A stretch of DNA of 64,000 nucleotides from Karalla daura. Taxonomy: Eukaryota; Chordata; Actinopteri; Chaetodontiformes; Leiognathidae. Positions 10,329 through 22,555 of this stretch are shown here, in pieces. Each line of letters begins with the position of its first letter. Within the stretch, counting starts at the first letter, position 1. A program made the translations under genes and the position numbers. Below the pieces are notes generated by a model that saw nothing but the letters and a program-made list of their open reading frames with translations, was not told where the DNA came from and ran no database searches. Location of the stretch: assembly GCA_029224185.1 (NCBI GenBank), contig CM055188.1:1055001-1119000 (forward strand), in the 5' to 3' direction.

Positions 10329-10349
10329 TAGGGGTTAGGGTTAGGGTTG
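10329..10349. repeat. Short telomere-like TTAGGG motif
   Basis: Two to three TTAGGG units in a row (ggggttagggttagggttg). Too short to call an interstitial telomere. Confidence 0.5.
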
Positions 10350-10579
10350 TATCGCTTTTAAGCAGCACCTTCTCAAAGACCATGTGGTCAACTGCCTTGT
10401 GTCTATTCCTCTGCTGACAGAGATCCTCCTGCTGCAGCAGGATCACAGATGACCTCACGCACACTCACTCACTCACTCTCTCTTTCATACATGCACTCAC
10501 ACCCAGAAAGGTGTCTTGTGAGCAATCCATGGGTGGACAAAGTGTGGCAGGAACACATTAAAGAGCACACACAGGTTAT

Positions 10580-10780
10580 TCAGTATGGAGCCCCCCCATC
10601 ATTTTCAGCAAGTTTCAGACTACAATGATCAAGGATGTGGGCGTGAGAACTGTTCAAAGGGACTTTGAAGACTTTGAACCTACAGAAATTCTTTTGATGA
10701 GTGTTGATGGTCTCTAGATGGCCTGAGTCAATCGGGCAAAAGTCCGATGCACATCTTCTTCTAAAAGAGAAAACAAACAA
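10580..10780 (-). repeat. R2 repeat fragment, minus orientation
   Basis: The reverse complement carries ctttgaacagttctcacgcc, tgatcattgtagtctgaaac and ggctccat. These match the R2 copies at 48130-48210 and 11090-11150. It is therefore inverted relative to the longer R2 copy that follows at 10900. Confidence 0.65.
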
Positions 10781-10799
10781 GTCAAAACGGTCGACTTCC

Positions 10800-12330
10800 T
10801 GTTAGGTTGAAGGTGGGTCTTGAAGAGGATTTTTGAGCGCCTCAGTATGTTCTATAAACCCATCAAGTTTCATGCATTTCGATGAAATTCAGAAGTCGGG
10901 CTCGCACTTCAAATTTTGTAGGTGGCGTTATTCCGCAATTTTGCCCATTGCATTTTGAACGACTTTAAAATATTAGATATTTGGCCGATCCCAATGTACA
11001 TGCTGAAAATGGTGCGTTTTCAAGAGTGTCCAGGTCCCCAAAAATGCGTTCTTCATTTGCTACAGAGAATACAACACTTTAAATGGCTCTCATGCCCACA
11101 TATTTGATCATGGCACCTTGAGAATTGCTGGACATTATGAGGGCTCCATCCTGAATAGCTTGATATATAAACTTCAAACGTCACTCATGGTGCTGCCCAG
11201 TGGCGACAGGAAGTAATCAGGTTTTACACTTACATGTAGTAATTCTACATAATTGACCACACATGCAGAACAAGTTGGTGAAGCTCCAATACAAAGGCAG
11301 TGAGGCTAAGACCAATGGTATCCATGTGGCAGGCATGAGCGCTACCTCGCAATATATTACAAGTGGCTTTGTGACAGCTTTAAAGAACTCATATCATCAT
11401 GAAAATTGGTACACTAATTGAGGACAGAGAGTTCTGACACTTGATAGGGGCATAGCCCATGGGGGGCCTAAATGCAAACGTAGCGCTCTCTAGAAATTTT
11501 GACCAATCCCCATAAGGATTATTGTTTGCCTTGTAGGCAAATAAAAATTGGGGTGCAAATACATCCTAAAGAGATACACAAAAAAAGTCTCTTGACATGA
11601 TGACCATTTGGATCAAAATTTTTGAATTTTAAAAACATCTCTTCCGATGGGGTTAACCCAATTGGCCTCAAGTTTGGTACAAATCATCTATGGACCAAGC
11701 TGAGAAAATTTTACGTACAGAATTCTTCTCAGTCAAAGGTTGGGGCCACTAGCGCATTTTCATTATATGTCATCAATATTTCAAAATAGTCTTCCAGGCA
11801 GGTACTTCACCATTAAAGTTTAAAAATTGCTGAACATGTTTGCATTGTATCCCTGAACAGCCAGGTAATGGCCTTGTCAATGGGGAGTAGAAAAGCTAAA
11901 AATCTGTATGGTTAAACAGTTAATCAAGACACACAAAAAAAGTCTCTTGCGCTGATGGGCAGAACTGGACAGGAAGTCGGCCATTTTGATTTCAATGTTC
12001 AAACGTGGCTATTTCAATTCATCAAATTTAACCAGAGTTTGCATAGACATTCCATCCACTACTCAACTCAATTGTGATCAAAAGTTCAGAAAAGATTTTC
12101 TCTATGTCTCTATGTAGCCGTATGGCGGCCATAGTAGCGACACGGTTCATCGCTGAATTACAGGGATTCTTCTCAGCCCAGAAGAGATTCCTTTGCAAAA
12201 TGTGCTACAAAAAAGATTTCTTGGAATGGCCTAGGAACTACATTGACCCAGTAATTGCAAGTTCCCCGACAGGTGCACAGGTGAGAACCCGCTCACAGCT
12301 GCTTGCGTGTTATGTGTGCAATGTGTTTTT
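10800..12330 (+). repeat. R2 repeat, long copy
   Basis: The copy contains, in order, the words tgatcatggcaccttgag, tagcccatggggggc, ttgaccaatccccat, gacaggaagtcggccatttt and gacaggtgcacaggtgag. The same words in the same order occur at 36880-37395 plus 40930-41340 and at 47750-48900. It ends near the palindromic agctgcttgc. No transposase or RT domain is visible; the short open frame at 12074-12349 is part of the repeat. The class is unknown: a non-autonomous transposon or a very old relic. Confidence 0.75.
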
Positions 12331-12344
12331 TCTATGTATGCTAC

Positions 12345-12420
12345 TTTGACATCTTAATTTCCTTCGGTTTCAATAAAGTATCTCTATCTATTCATCTATC
12401 TATGTATCTATTGCATTTGC
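12345..12420 (+). repeat. LINE-like 3' tail with TCTA tetranucleotide repeat
   Basis: The words aatttccttcggtttcaataaag, then imperfect tctatctat repeats, resemble the 3' tails of fish non-LTR retrotransposons that end in short tandem repeats. The LINE body is not recognisable next to it. Confidence 0.5.
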
Positions 12421-12599
12421 AATAAGGCCAAAAATGGCCATCGCGTGCTGTTTTACTCACTTCAAAGTTGCACTCCACAGTCCGCACAATTAGTAGATCA
12501 GCTTTCACTTTTTTATTAGGTTTACACGTTTTTATGCACGCAAAGCTTTAGTAGATCAGGCTCATAGTGTCCAATGCGTATATTGGTGTGTCTATAATA

Positions 12600-13262
12600 A
12601 AATAAATAATGCCCCCATGGAGGAGACCGAATGCAGACGAGAGCAAAGGTAAGAGGTAATAGTTTTTGATCATTGGGTCATCAAATGCCCAATAGTCAAT
12701 AAATGGCTGCAACTACCCATCCTTTTTGACAAAAGAGAATTTTGCCCCTGTCAAAGAAGAGGAGTGGCAGATAATCCCTGTAGCCAAGGAGTTGCATATG
12801 TAACAGTCCATAAAATCTTGCTCAGGTCCTGACAGGAAATTCAGGCTGGAGGAGCTGGGCCGGTCAGTCAAATGCACAGTCTTAGGGCCAGTGTGGGGGA
12901 AGTGAGGTGACCTTGTCTTGCTGAATACCTGAAGAAAGTCTCTCTGCCAGCACCCCTTAAAGCTTTAAGGTCAGCTGCGGGAAGAGGGTTGACATTGGAA
13001 GCAGCATGTAGGGTTCCATGCCCTACCTGTCTGCCTATCGGGTTATGCAGATACAGCCACATATTCCCAGGATAAGGGGCAGCTAGGTGATGGCAACACA
13101 TAAAAACGGATGGTCTCTGAATGACCTGTCCCACCTGGAGGTCGAGGTGCCAAATAACGGTCCTTAACATGTCCACCCAGATCCTTGGCTGGCATTGACC
13201 ACTCCACTCATAACGGTGTTAGTCCCAACTGATGGGCTAGTTCTGCATCGACAGTTTTAGCG
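12600..13262 (-). mobile_element. Ty3/gypsy pol relic: protease and N-terminal RT
   Basis: On the minus strand, 13262 to about 12950 reads like the aspartic-protease region of a Ty3/gypsy element (VDAELAHQLG, then RYLAPRPPGGTGHSETI). The region 12850 to about 12610 reads like the start of reverse transcriptase (SGPEQDFMDCYI, SSLTGAKFSFVKKDG, FIDYW). Several stops and frameshifts interrupt it, so it cannot be expressed as an active enzyme. RT then breaks off and continues on the other strand at 13660. Confidence 0.8.
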
Positions 13263-13659
13263 TGAGTTCCTGAGTTTGGAAGCGATACACAGTTGTAAGC
13301 GGATAGTCAGTTCAATCAATGTATCAAGAGTTGTGGAGACAACCTTCCCAGTGCCCACTTGGTTAAAGTGGGCGCTGAAGGAAGCACTGTTCCGGGGCAC
13401 AAACTCTAGAGCATACAACAATACCATAGACTGTCCCAGGTCAGGGCCTGTTGGTTAGAGATCACTCAGAAACAATACAATTCCATGTTCTGCCTTCCAC
13501 TCATCTGCAAATAATCCTATGGTTTTGTCTGCACAGTCCTCACATTAATCGGGTCACAGGTACCATCCTGGAATGGAGCGCTGATCCCCAGTCCAGCTAG
13601 TTCCTCGGTACCCACCTTGCGGGGGTACCGGTGGAATACAGAGGTTTTTTCCAGGTGTT

Positions 13660-14090
13660 TCTACAAAACCCCTGTCATCTTGTCCGCATCAGAGAGGGCA
13701 ACAAATAGAAGACAGCCTTCAACACACCTATGGGGCTTGTGACCAATTTGTGATTACTTACCTTGAGATGCCTTTCGGATTCACCAATGCCCCAGTCATA
13801 TTCCAGGTAGTGAGTATCATAATCCAGAGGAATATCCACATGAACCCTGCAAAGGCCTCCTCTGTCATGTCCTGGCCAGTTCCAGAGAATCACAAGCAGC
13901 TACCGTACCCAACACGCCCCCCCTCCAATGCTTGTGGTGGCCCACCTACAAGGAGGATGTCCATAACTTCGGCAGAGGGGCAAGTTAGTTTGTCATCTGG
14001 CCTTCATGCCCAGTCCAATGGTCAGACAGGACATATAGACCTGGTGTTACAGACAACTGTGACTACCCCCTGACTTCCTCACTGTGGGCA
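13660..14090 (+). mobile_element. Ty3/gypsy pol relic: RT core and integrase piece
   Basis: The plus strand shows LVRIREGN and then KTAF at about 13675-13715. MPFGFTNAPVIFQ (RT motif) follows at 13768-13806, a post-RT segment MNPAKASSVMSWPVPENHKQ at about 13840-13900, and an integrase-core segment SLSSGLHAQSNGQTG at about 13990-14030. The catalytic YxDD region of RT is deleted, as are RNase H and most of integrase. The piece lies in inverted orientation to the protease/RT part at 12600-13262, so the element has been rearranged as well as deleted. Confidence 0.82.
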
Positions 14091-14690
14091 TTGAAGTTAG
14101 TTTGGGTAAAGTACCCTGCTCTGCTCCACTACCAGACTAGCCGCTACTGCACTACACATCCTCCGCCAACCACTGTCACACCTGCACTGGAAGACTAGGG
14201 GAGTAACTGTTCTTGTTCCAGCAACCTAATCAGCCTTCTGCTTCCTGGTCCTTGTGCTGTGGCCGTGCTCTATTTGAGTCTGTTGCTGCCTCCATGACAG
14301 TTGTTTGATTTTATGCCTATGTGATTGTGTAATCTGAAAAGGTGATAATCATGAGCAACGAAAAATAATTTAGCATGCACCAGGAATAAAAAAAAACAGA
14401 CATTCAGATAGTCCCTCATGTCCAATTTTATTTTACACACATGATCAACATCTCGCATGCAGCACGTCATTTTTCTGCAGAGATCTTTGTATCTGAAGCA
14501 ATATTTATTTCCACAAACAAGCAAAATGTTCAATGATGCTGTTTTATCTTTCAACCTTAAGACAACAAAACCATTAATTTTTGTTAACACACTTTAATTT
14601 AACATGCTTATCCCTTGAGAATCTGTGCGATTTTAAATGTGTGCTTCTACTCTGAATCTCAGAGTAGAGAGCCAAAAAATGAACATGAAA
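14091..14690. other. No supported feature
   Basis: Possibly more decayed gypsy sequence at 14091-14230. The rest is AT-rich without domain-bearing frames. Confidence 0.4.
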
Positions 14691-14695
14691 AAAAT

Positions 14696-14880
14696 TGTGG
14701 TAGTAGTGGTTGTAGTGGTAGGTGGCAGTAACAGTAATTGTATTAACAGTAGCTGTAGTTATAATGATAGTAACAGTTGGTATTAGCAGTAACAGTAGTA
14801 GTAATTGTAGTGGTAGCAGTAGCATTAGTTGTAGTAAGAGTAGCAGGAGTAGGAGTATTGGCAGTATTAGTAACTGAGTT
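14696..14880. repeat. Low-complexity (GTA/GTAACA)-rich tract
   Basis: Degenerate GTA, GTAGTA and AACAGTA units run for about 180 bases. Open frames on the minus strand here consist of Thr/Ala repeats and are artefacts of the repeat. Confidence 0.75.
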
Positions 14881-15129
14881 ACTGTAGGTTGAGTGCATGC
14901 TGGTATGCCTGTCTGCCAGTGCTTGCTGGTCCTCGCTGGTCCTCTGGCTCCTCTGACTCAAACTTTCTTGGAGTTTACCTGAATATGCTTGCTTTTATCG
15001 ACTGATATCAAAAAGGACATCCAACCAGGGATTACCGCCTTTTTTACCAAGTTAAATAAATATTGGATTATTATTTTCAATGAGATTGCTTTCTCTTCTG
15101 TGGGTCATGTCAATGGTTTTTGTAGTCAC

Positions 15130-15880
15130 CCAATCTCTACACGTGGTGGTCTACACACATCTTCTGACCTTTTGTCCCGTAACAACACAGATGAGCTGCT
15201 CTCCCTGTTTAATGTATCCTGCTCCGTCACTCTTAACTCTGTAGCGTCCTTAAAAGCTAAGTGGCCCAAACGTAATTTTGTATGGATCCCTTGGCTAAAT
15301 GACTCCATCCACTCCTCAAGAGAAGCATGTAGGAAGGTTGAACAAAAGTGGAAAAAGCACAAGCTACAGGGTGTCTTATGAGATGTTCAAGAACAGTTTA
15401 AAAATGTACCAGCGCATTATTAAGAAGGCCAAAGAAAAGTGCTACTTCGATTTAATTTCTACAAATGTGCACCACGCCAAGTACTACTAGTAACACCATG
15501 AATTCAATTCTAAATCCTGCTAGCACATTTACTCCATCCAAAGAATTTTGAGAGCGCCTCTCAGCCTTTTTTACTTACAAAGATTGAGCAGATAAGAGAC
15601 AGCAACATTCTCCCATTATCAGCCTCCTCAGATTCAAGCCATCACCTACCATCTTCAACATTTCCAACATCTCTTTAGGGAGGCTTTCTCGACCCTCAGC
15701 TACCTGATGAGTGGCAGTGTCCCATCTGGTTTCAAACATGCCATTGTGCAGCCACTACTCTTGAAACCCTCTCTTGACTCTAACACTTACAAATTATCAG
15801 CCCATCTCTAAACCGCAGTTCATGTCAAAGATTTAACAAAAAGTTGTTTTTAACCAAATTTCCTCCTGAATACTTTCAAT
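15130..15880 (+). mobile_element. L2-type LINE ORF2 fragment
   Basis: The plus strand reads like the linker between endonuclease and RT of an L2/CR1-group LINE. It has PWLNDSIHSSREACRKVEQK at about 15285-15345, KMYQRIIKKAKEKCYFDLI at about 15400-15460, and the RT start SGSVPSGFKHAIVQPLL at about 15710-15765. Frameshifts occur near 15378 and 15490. The copy is truncated at both ends and lacks the catalytic RT motifs. Confidence 0.85.
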
Positions 15881-15889
15881 AATGTCAGA

Positions 15890-17260
15890 TCAGATCAATA
15901 ATGTCGGTCTAGTTTTGGATCTAGGTGTGGCCTGAGTTTTGGGTGCAACCTTATTGAATTGAAACCAAAGACTCTTGGAGAGGGGGACAGGAGGTGACGC
16001 TGTAGTAATGATGTACAGGCTGTGCTATAGTAGCAAACGCAATTCATACCTCATGAGTGAAGGTGCCCTGATTTTTCTGGCTCTGCAACTGCAGGGTCTT
16101 TGTTGAATCAATCATTCAATTAATGTATCTGTCACTGTTAGCCCTTCATTAACGTGCTAGTAGAACTGATTTCTAACTTGATTAATTTCAGCAAAAATAA
16201 CCACTGAAGGAATAAATTGTGAAAACAAGAAGAGGTGACCAGTGCCTGGGATAATGACCTACTGAAGGTTTTCAACAGACCTGGATTCCCATTGATGTAG
16301 CGGCAGGTCTAAGTGGTGCTCCTGTAGTTGTGAGTAGGTGAACTTGTGATGCATGCTACCTTTAACATGGACAGGAAGAAATGATGGCAGTAAAACATCT
16401 GTATACAGATAGCAGCAAGTGGAACATGAGAGATTGGACTAACTGTCAATGTGCTGTCAGCTCGGTCTGTTTGTATCCATATGACAGACCAACACTTGGC
16501 TTGTGAAGTCCTAATCATTTCATTGCTGATTGCACAGAGCATCAGCAGCAGCATTGTCGTAATTCTTAAACATTTTCAGCAGCAGCCTCAGACCATGAAT
16601 CTCAACCTAACCTTCAGGGTCAACTGTATGAACCTCTGAAATTACTTTGTGATGCGGTCTGAGATCAGAGTGAGTCTTTCTGGGGGAGGAAAAGTAACTG
16701 TATATAGTCAGCAACTTTAACATCCATCAATTAAGTTGAATAAGATGAGTACAGAGTAGGACTTTTATTTCAGATGCATGAAAGTAACAATAAAATCACA
16801 AGAGAAATCATTTTCTAGATGGACTTTTTATTAGCATAAATATGAATTTTCTTTTTTTAAACCCATTTAAAGGACTGGGACATTAGAAGTAATAGACTGT
16901 TTTTTCTTGACATGAAATCCATAAACTATAGAGTTTTTGCAAAACAGTGGATATTTGTTGTAAGGTCACATAAGGCTACAGCAACCAGCTGAAGATATAT
17001 GTCTTCAAAACTATAGACCTACACTCTCCTTCCTCTTCACCTTCTTCTTATTTCAGTTACAGTGAGTAAGAAGTAACTTTCAAGACAATGGCCGAAGTTA
17101 CCATGGTGATGGAGTGAACAAACTAGACACACTTAGGGAGATGTTTGTAGGTGAAAAAAAGATGCTGTAGCTTTAATTCACAAGTTACTCCCAAAGTGAA
17201 TAAAATCAAATACCATGATCAGATGACGATAACAATTATTTAACTGTTTTTTATTTATTG
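15890..17260. other. No supported feature
   Basis: AT-rich sequence. Open frames are all under 82 codons and none shows a domain. Confidence 0.5.
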
Positions 17261-17274
17261 TCTTAAACGGTATA

Positions 17275-17340
17275 AATATCTTTAATTTCCCTCGAAATAA
17301 ATAAAGTATTTCTATTCTATTCTATTCAGTTTATATATGA
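17275..17340 (+). repeat. LINE-like 3' tail
   Basis: The words tttaatttccctcgaaataa, taaagtatttctattc and a repeated tattc are the type of 3' tail seen at 12345-12420. No LINE body is recognisable upstream. Confidence 0.5.
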
Positions 17341-17353
17341 CAGGCATTAATAT

Positions 17354-17366
17354 ACACACACACACA

Positions 17367-17412
<46 letters not shown>
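17354..17412. repeat. (CA)n microsatellite
   Basis: Nearly uninterrupted CA dinucleotides for 59 bases with one TA variant. The minus-strand frame 17331-17567 is a translation of this repeat. Confidence 0.95.
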
Positions 17413-17413
<1 letters not shown>

Positions 17414-17419
17414 CAAGCT

Positions 17420-19290
17420 TTACTTGTGTCATCGAGGCATTGGTGTTTCCTCCATTTAAGCAGGAGACTCCAGTTTGAATCACACTGGTGGAAATCATAG
17501 CAGAAGGCGGAATAAATATTGCAGTGATTTTATACATATGTAAGATAAAGGCAACTAAATAACACAATCATGGAAAGAACACTCAGATTATAGAGCATGG
17601 AAGATAGAGGAGCATGGTAAAAAAAAATATTAGTAGAGAAGTGAGATGAACAGTGGTGAGATTTAAATCTTGTACATTTTCCACAATGGGGAACATTAAT
17701 CATATGTTACTTAATTTGCATTTTGGCGTGAACAAATATCATCTTAAGCTACTCCTCACACGAAACCCTGCAATCTACCTGGAGTTATAGACAAGAATAA
17801 AATGTAGGCATTGATTAGTCAAGAGATGTGTAGAAACAGTGAATGACATAAAACATAGACAAGGCACACATACAGTATCAGCAGCCATGAAGGGCCATGT
17901 TCTTCATGTGAACTCTCTAGAAATACTCTGAATGCTCTGAACTTGGCTGCTGCAAGCTGATATATCACATGCCACCACAATTAATATCTCATTCATGATT
18001 AAAGAGACCCTGAATCAATTGGGCAGCTCTGTTGTTTCTCATCTCATTTTTTATTATTTAATCAGCAGTTTAGTTTAGCGCTCGAATTTACCTATACCTT
18101 CCCCACCCCCTTCGAAACCCAACTCTGTCACTCCTGAGGACTGATGAGAATATAAGAGCTGCTTGTGTCTTAGCTCTGGCTTGTTCTTTTGTTTAATTGG
18201 AGTTTTATTGGTGACAATCGATTCATTTCTTGCTCAGCTCCAGGCTGCATTGATTCACTGTCACAGAGTAAGGTCAAGAACAGTTCCACTCCCACTGCAT
18301 GATAAACCATGGCCTCTAATGCCAGTATTTGATAGTTTCTGTATTAACTGTTTTTATTGATACTCTTTCCACTATGAATTGCTTGTTGTGACTAGGAGCT
18401 GAAGTAGCTTGGGGGTTTTGAAAGATTTTCTTCACATTTCCTCAAGAATATAGAAAGAGCTTGCAGCCTATTGGTGACCAGTCAAACACTAAATCGGAAT
18501 AAGATGTAAAGATGAATGGGTATCAGCTTTTACTCTCTCCGGTAGCATTTAAAAGTCAATGGAGTAAATCTTTTCAATTTTCTGTAAGAGCATAACAAAC
18601 ATGTAACAACCATTCATACCGCAGCATGAAAAACATTTTCATGCACACTTTCACATGGAAACCTTTCATATGTGAAAATGTTATTTATAAGGAAATTGCA
18701 GCAGGAGTTCAGTTATGTTTCTTTCTTTCTTTCTTTTATGTAGCATGCAGCAGCTTGTTTTGCAAGTTTTGACAGTTAATGCTAAATTATTTTGGTACAA
18801 TAATGGTCAGGACATTCATGTCAGTGTAGGTGCATTCTTAATTGTCATTGTGAACCCCCTGAGAAAAAACTAAAAACCAATTTGTTAGCTCAAGGAGTTT
18901 ATAGCTATGACATTTCATTAAAATGTAAATGTGCATTGTAAACAAAACATAACACATTAAAACATGAACATAACAAAACATTTGATATGATTGCAAGCAC
19001 TCTACACTTAGCGTAAGACATGGCTGGTGATCTGTCTTTGAGATGAACCTGTGTGACTGAAAGCCTGTTAACATGATGATACATGTGAGATGCTTCATAC
19101 ATTATTATGTTTCATACATTATGAGTTGTGTATATGTGTTCTGCTTTGCTGAAGAATATTTCCTGCAGTGAGTTATGATAAGCCAGGTGGACCGATTTGG
19201 CTCAGCAGGCCAGCTGAGTTTGCCAGCCCACCAGAAAACCCAGTGTTCTGGCTGGTCACACCACTGCACACTTCTGACCACCCATTATGA
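17420..19290. other. No supported feature
   Basis: No domain-bearing frame. A short (TTTC)n tract lies at 18718-18736. Confidence 0.5.
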
Positions 19291-19299
19291 TCACCCCTT

Positions 19300-20530
19300 T
19301 CTTATAGGCTGAGGTATCAGATCTCCTGTATCATAGCCATGCTACTGCTTGGACAATATCCCACAAGCTATGTCTCCTAATAATGTGCCAGCTTGCATGT
19401 TATCAATTCCTCACTGGCCTCTGGAACATGGACTCTTTCAAGCAGACTCTAATGGCACCACTCAAGCAGGGTTGTGCCCTTACTTAAGAAAGCCTCACTT
19501 GACCCAGCTCAAATTGAAAAATATCAGCTGAAGACTGGTCTTCATTCAGATCTTGGGGCTTCCTCATGCACAATTTCCTTCTTGACCCAAATCTGCCATG
19601 TTTTAAGAGCAATCACTCCACTCCAATGGCTCTGTTGTCTGTGATAACCTGAAGGAACATCCTAATCCAAACTTCCTACACCTATCAGCTACAGCCACAA
19701 ACCTTTACATATTATTCAGAATGTAGCGGCATGCCTTACCTTAAACTAGCATTCTTGTAGGCAACCACGGAATACTCATTGCTGCCCTAATTAAAGTCAA
19801 ATCACTAGTGTTGGCCTACTGCTTACCTGAATTTCATTATTCAGGTTTATGCTCCTTCTTGACTAAACTTCTCCCAAGAACACACATTTGCACAAGACAT
19901 TCACAGTCCAAACTGTCTATCTTTGTGGTCCCTAGATGATGGAACAAACTCCAAACACCATCATCATACATCCTTCAAGATTTTTCAACTTCAAGAATTT
20001 CTTGAAGACCACCCTCTCCTGAGAGCAACTCCTTTCCTAGCAACTTATACAACGTCTGCTTGGTCCCAGGGGTTACTAGGTAGGATACTGAGAAGGAGGA
20101 AGCAAGTTGGCATGATAAGGAGGAAGCAGGCACCTAGAGGTATGACAATCATAATTAATTGGGAACAATTAGGATAATACTCACTGAAGGCACCTCCAAG
20201 AGGAACAGTTCCCCCATTTAGCATTAAATAGCAACTTTAAGCACTGTAGCAAGTTGCTTGAAATACTCCGAATACACTTTTACTTTGCTCCTCTTGGCCA
20301 AGATTAAATATACCTTGTGTGATTTCAGCCTTAAGCTGAGTGAGTTCTTTATTTTGATTTGTTTTGATGTGCATATATCTCATCTCTTATCTTTTTATCT
20401 TTTAGCCCTTGTAGAAACTATAGGCACCTGTTGTACTATAAAGCACTGATGCACTATAAAACTCTCCCTCATTTTTAAGTCACTTTGGAAAAAAGTGTCT
20501 GCTAAATGAGTAAATGTTAAGTAAAATTGT
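19300..20530 (+). mobile_element. Degraded L2-type LINE with 3' tail
   Basis: Scattered motifs of ORF2 can be read in changing frames: the pre-RT region at about 19345-19510, a QNVAACLT-like segment near 19715, and the C-terminal SRFFNFKNFLKTTLS-like tail near 19970-20020. The end at 20475-20525 (aagtcactttggaaaaaagt, gtctgctaaatgagtaaatg) matches the conserved 3' end of many fish L2 LINEs and of SINEs that borrow it. Both the tail and the order of motifs support plus orientation. The copy is very old. Confidence 0.72.
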
Positions 20531-20539
20531 TCATTATTT

Positions 20540-20950
20540 GGATTGTTTAATTTATGGATATATAAAGGAGCAGGACATTTCTTGCTTCCTCCAAAGACTA
20601 AGGTAAAAATGACATTTAATTATAAAAAGTAAAATGCAGCCAATAAAGCCAGGAGGACAAAAGATAAAGTAACATGGGCAAAATAGAGCGCTATAGAGAG
20701 AAAAAGGGAAAGCGGAGAAAAGGGAATGGCAGTAAAAGCGATTTCGCAGTCCAGTAGTGTTGCTGGATTATCATGAAAATGAAAGCCACTGAGTCAGGGA
20801 GTATCAGGGTGCAAGGAAATGGAGCCAAGACAGATAACATAGTCAGGGAGAAGAAAGAAATGAATAAGAAAACCAGAGAAAGAAGAGGTCTATAAAATGA
20901 TATATGAAAAATATTAAAAGAAAGAGCAAAGAAAGACAGGTTAAATAGAA
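20540..20950. other. No supported feature
   Basis: Purine-rich, AGA-rich sequence leading into the AT repeat. No gene seen. Confidence 0.5.
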
Positions 20951-20952
20951 GG

Positions 20953-21805
<853 letters not shown>

Positions 21806-21809
21806 ATAA

Positions 21810-22555
21810 AGCAAGGAAATTCCCAGGTGCATAAATTTCAAGAGTGCAGGGTATGTGTGTGTGTGTGAATGTCTATGAGTTGTCTGTGTCTGTCAGTTCC
21901 CAGGTGAATGAGTTTTCTGCTCCTTTATTTTACCCATTCATTTCATATAGGGACTTCTGGCCCCTGGCAGGGTCAAAAATTGCTACTCTGTAAATAAAAA
22001 ATAAATAAATAAAACACGACTCCTGACTGAGCCAAAGATTTTGATATGTCATTTGTCTGTGTGTGTGCAAAACTGAAGGACAAATTATGAACCAAAACTT
22101 GTATAAAAGATGAAAAACTAGAAAATTCCAGTATGTTCCAGTGTCTCTGCCTTTGCATTGGTCACAAGGCACCATTCTCTGTGTGTGTGTCCATGGTGCA
22201 AGCAACACAGACCACAAAATCATCACCATATTCAAGTTTAAATGAAGTTTGTGCATTGGGTGAGAAATAAGCTTTGTTGGCTGTTTTCCCATTTATTCGT
22301 GATGGGGGACCACTTTGGGTCCCGCCAGCATTCATAGAATAATTTACCTAGTGGGGACCCTGACCTGGGATGAGCATGTATCTTTTTCCCATTAATTTAA
22401 GACGCAGTTCTTCTGATGGGGCCCTGTTGGAGTCCTGCTCTAGGATGGGTGCCTTTGTCTTTTTCCCATTAACTTCAGAGGCAATTCTTCTGGTTGGGCC
22501 CCTGGCAGAACCCCTATTTGGTCTGGGATGAGTGCCTGTACCTTTTTCCCATTAA
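21810..22555. repeat. R3 repeat fragments
   Basis: The block 21820-21960 (tttcaagagtgc, ggtgaatgag, cccattcatttc) and three short related blocks at about 22300-22555, each with 'ttttcccatta' and 'ggcccc(t)', recur with variation at 5075-5300 and 23370-23580. This is likely an old tandem or fragmented dispersed repeat. No gene seen. Confidence 0.5.

Noticed and set aside
9961..10338. 125-codon open frame
   Set aside because: R1 inner repeat sequence, also found inverted at 50560-50760 and 51600-51850.
10329..10349. Interstitial telomere
   Set aside because: Only two to three TTAGGG units; too short.
14574..14961. Thr/Ala- and Leu-rich minus-strand frames
   Set aside because: Translation of the degenerate GTA-rich low-complexity tract.
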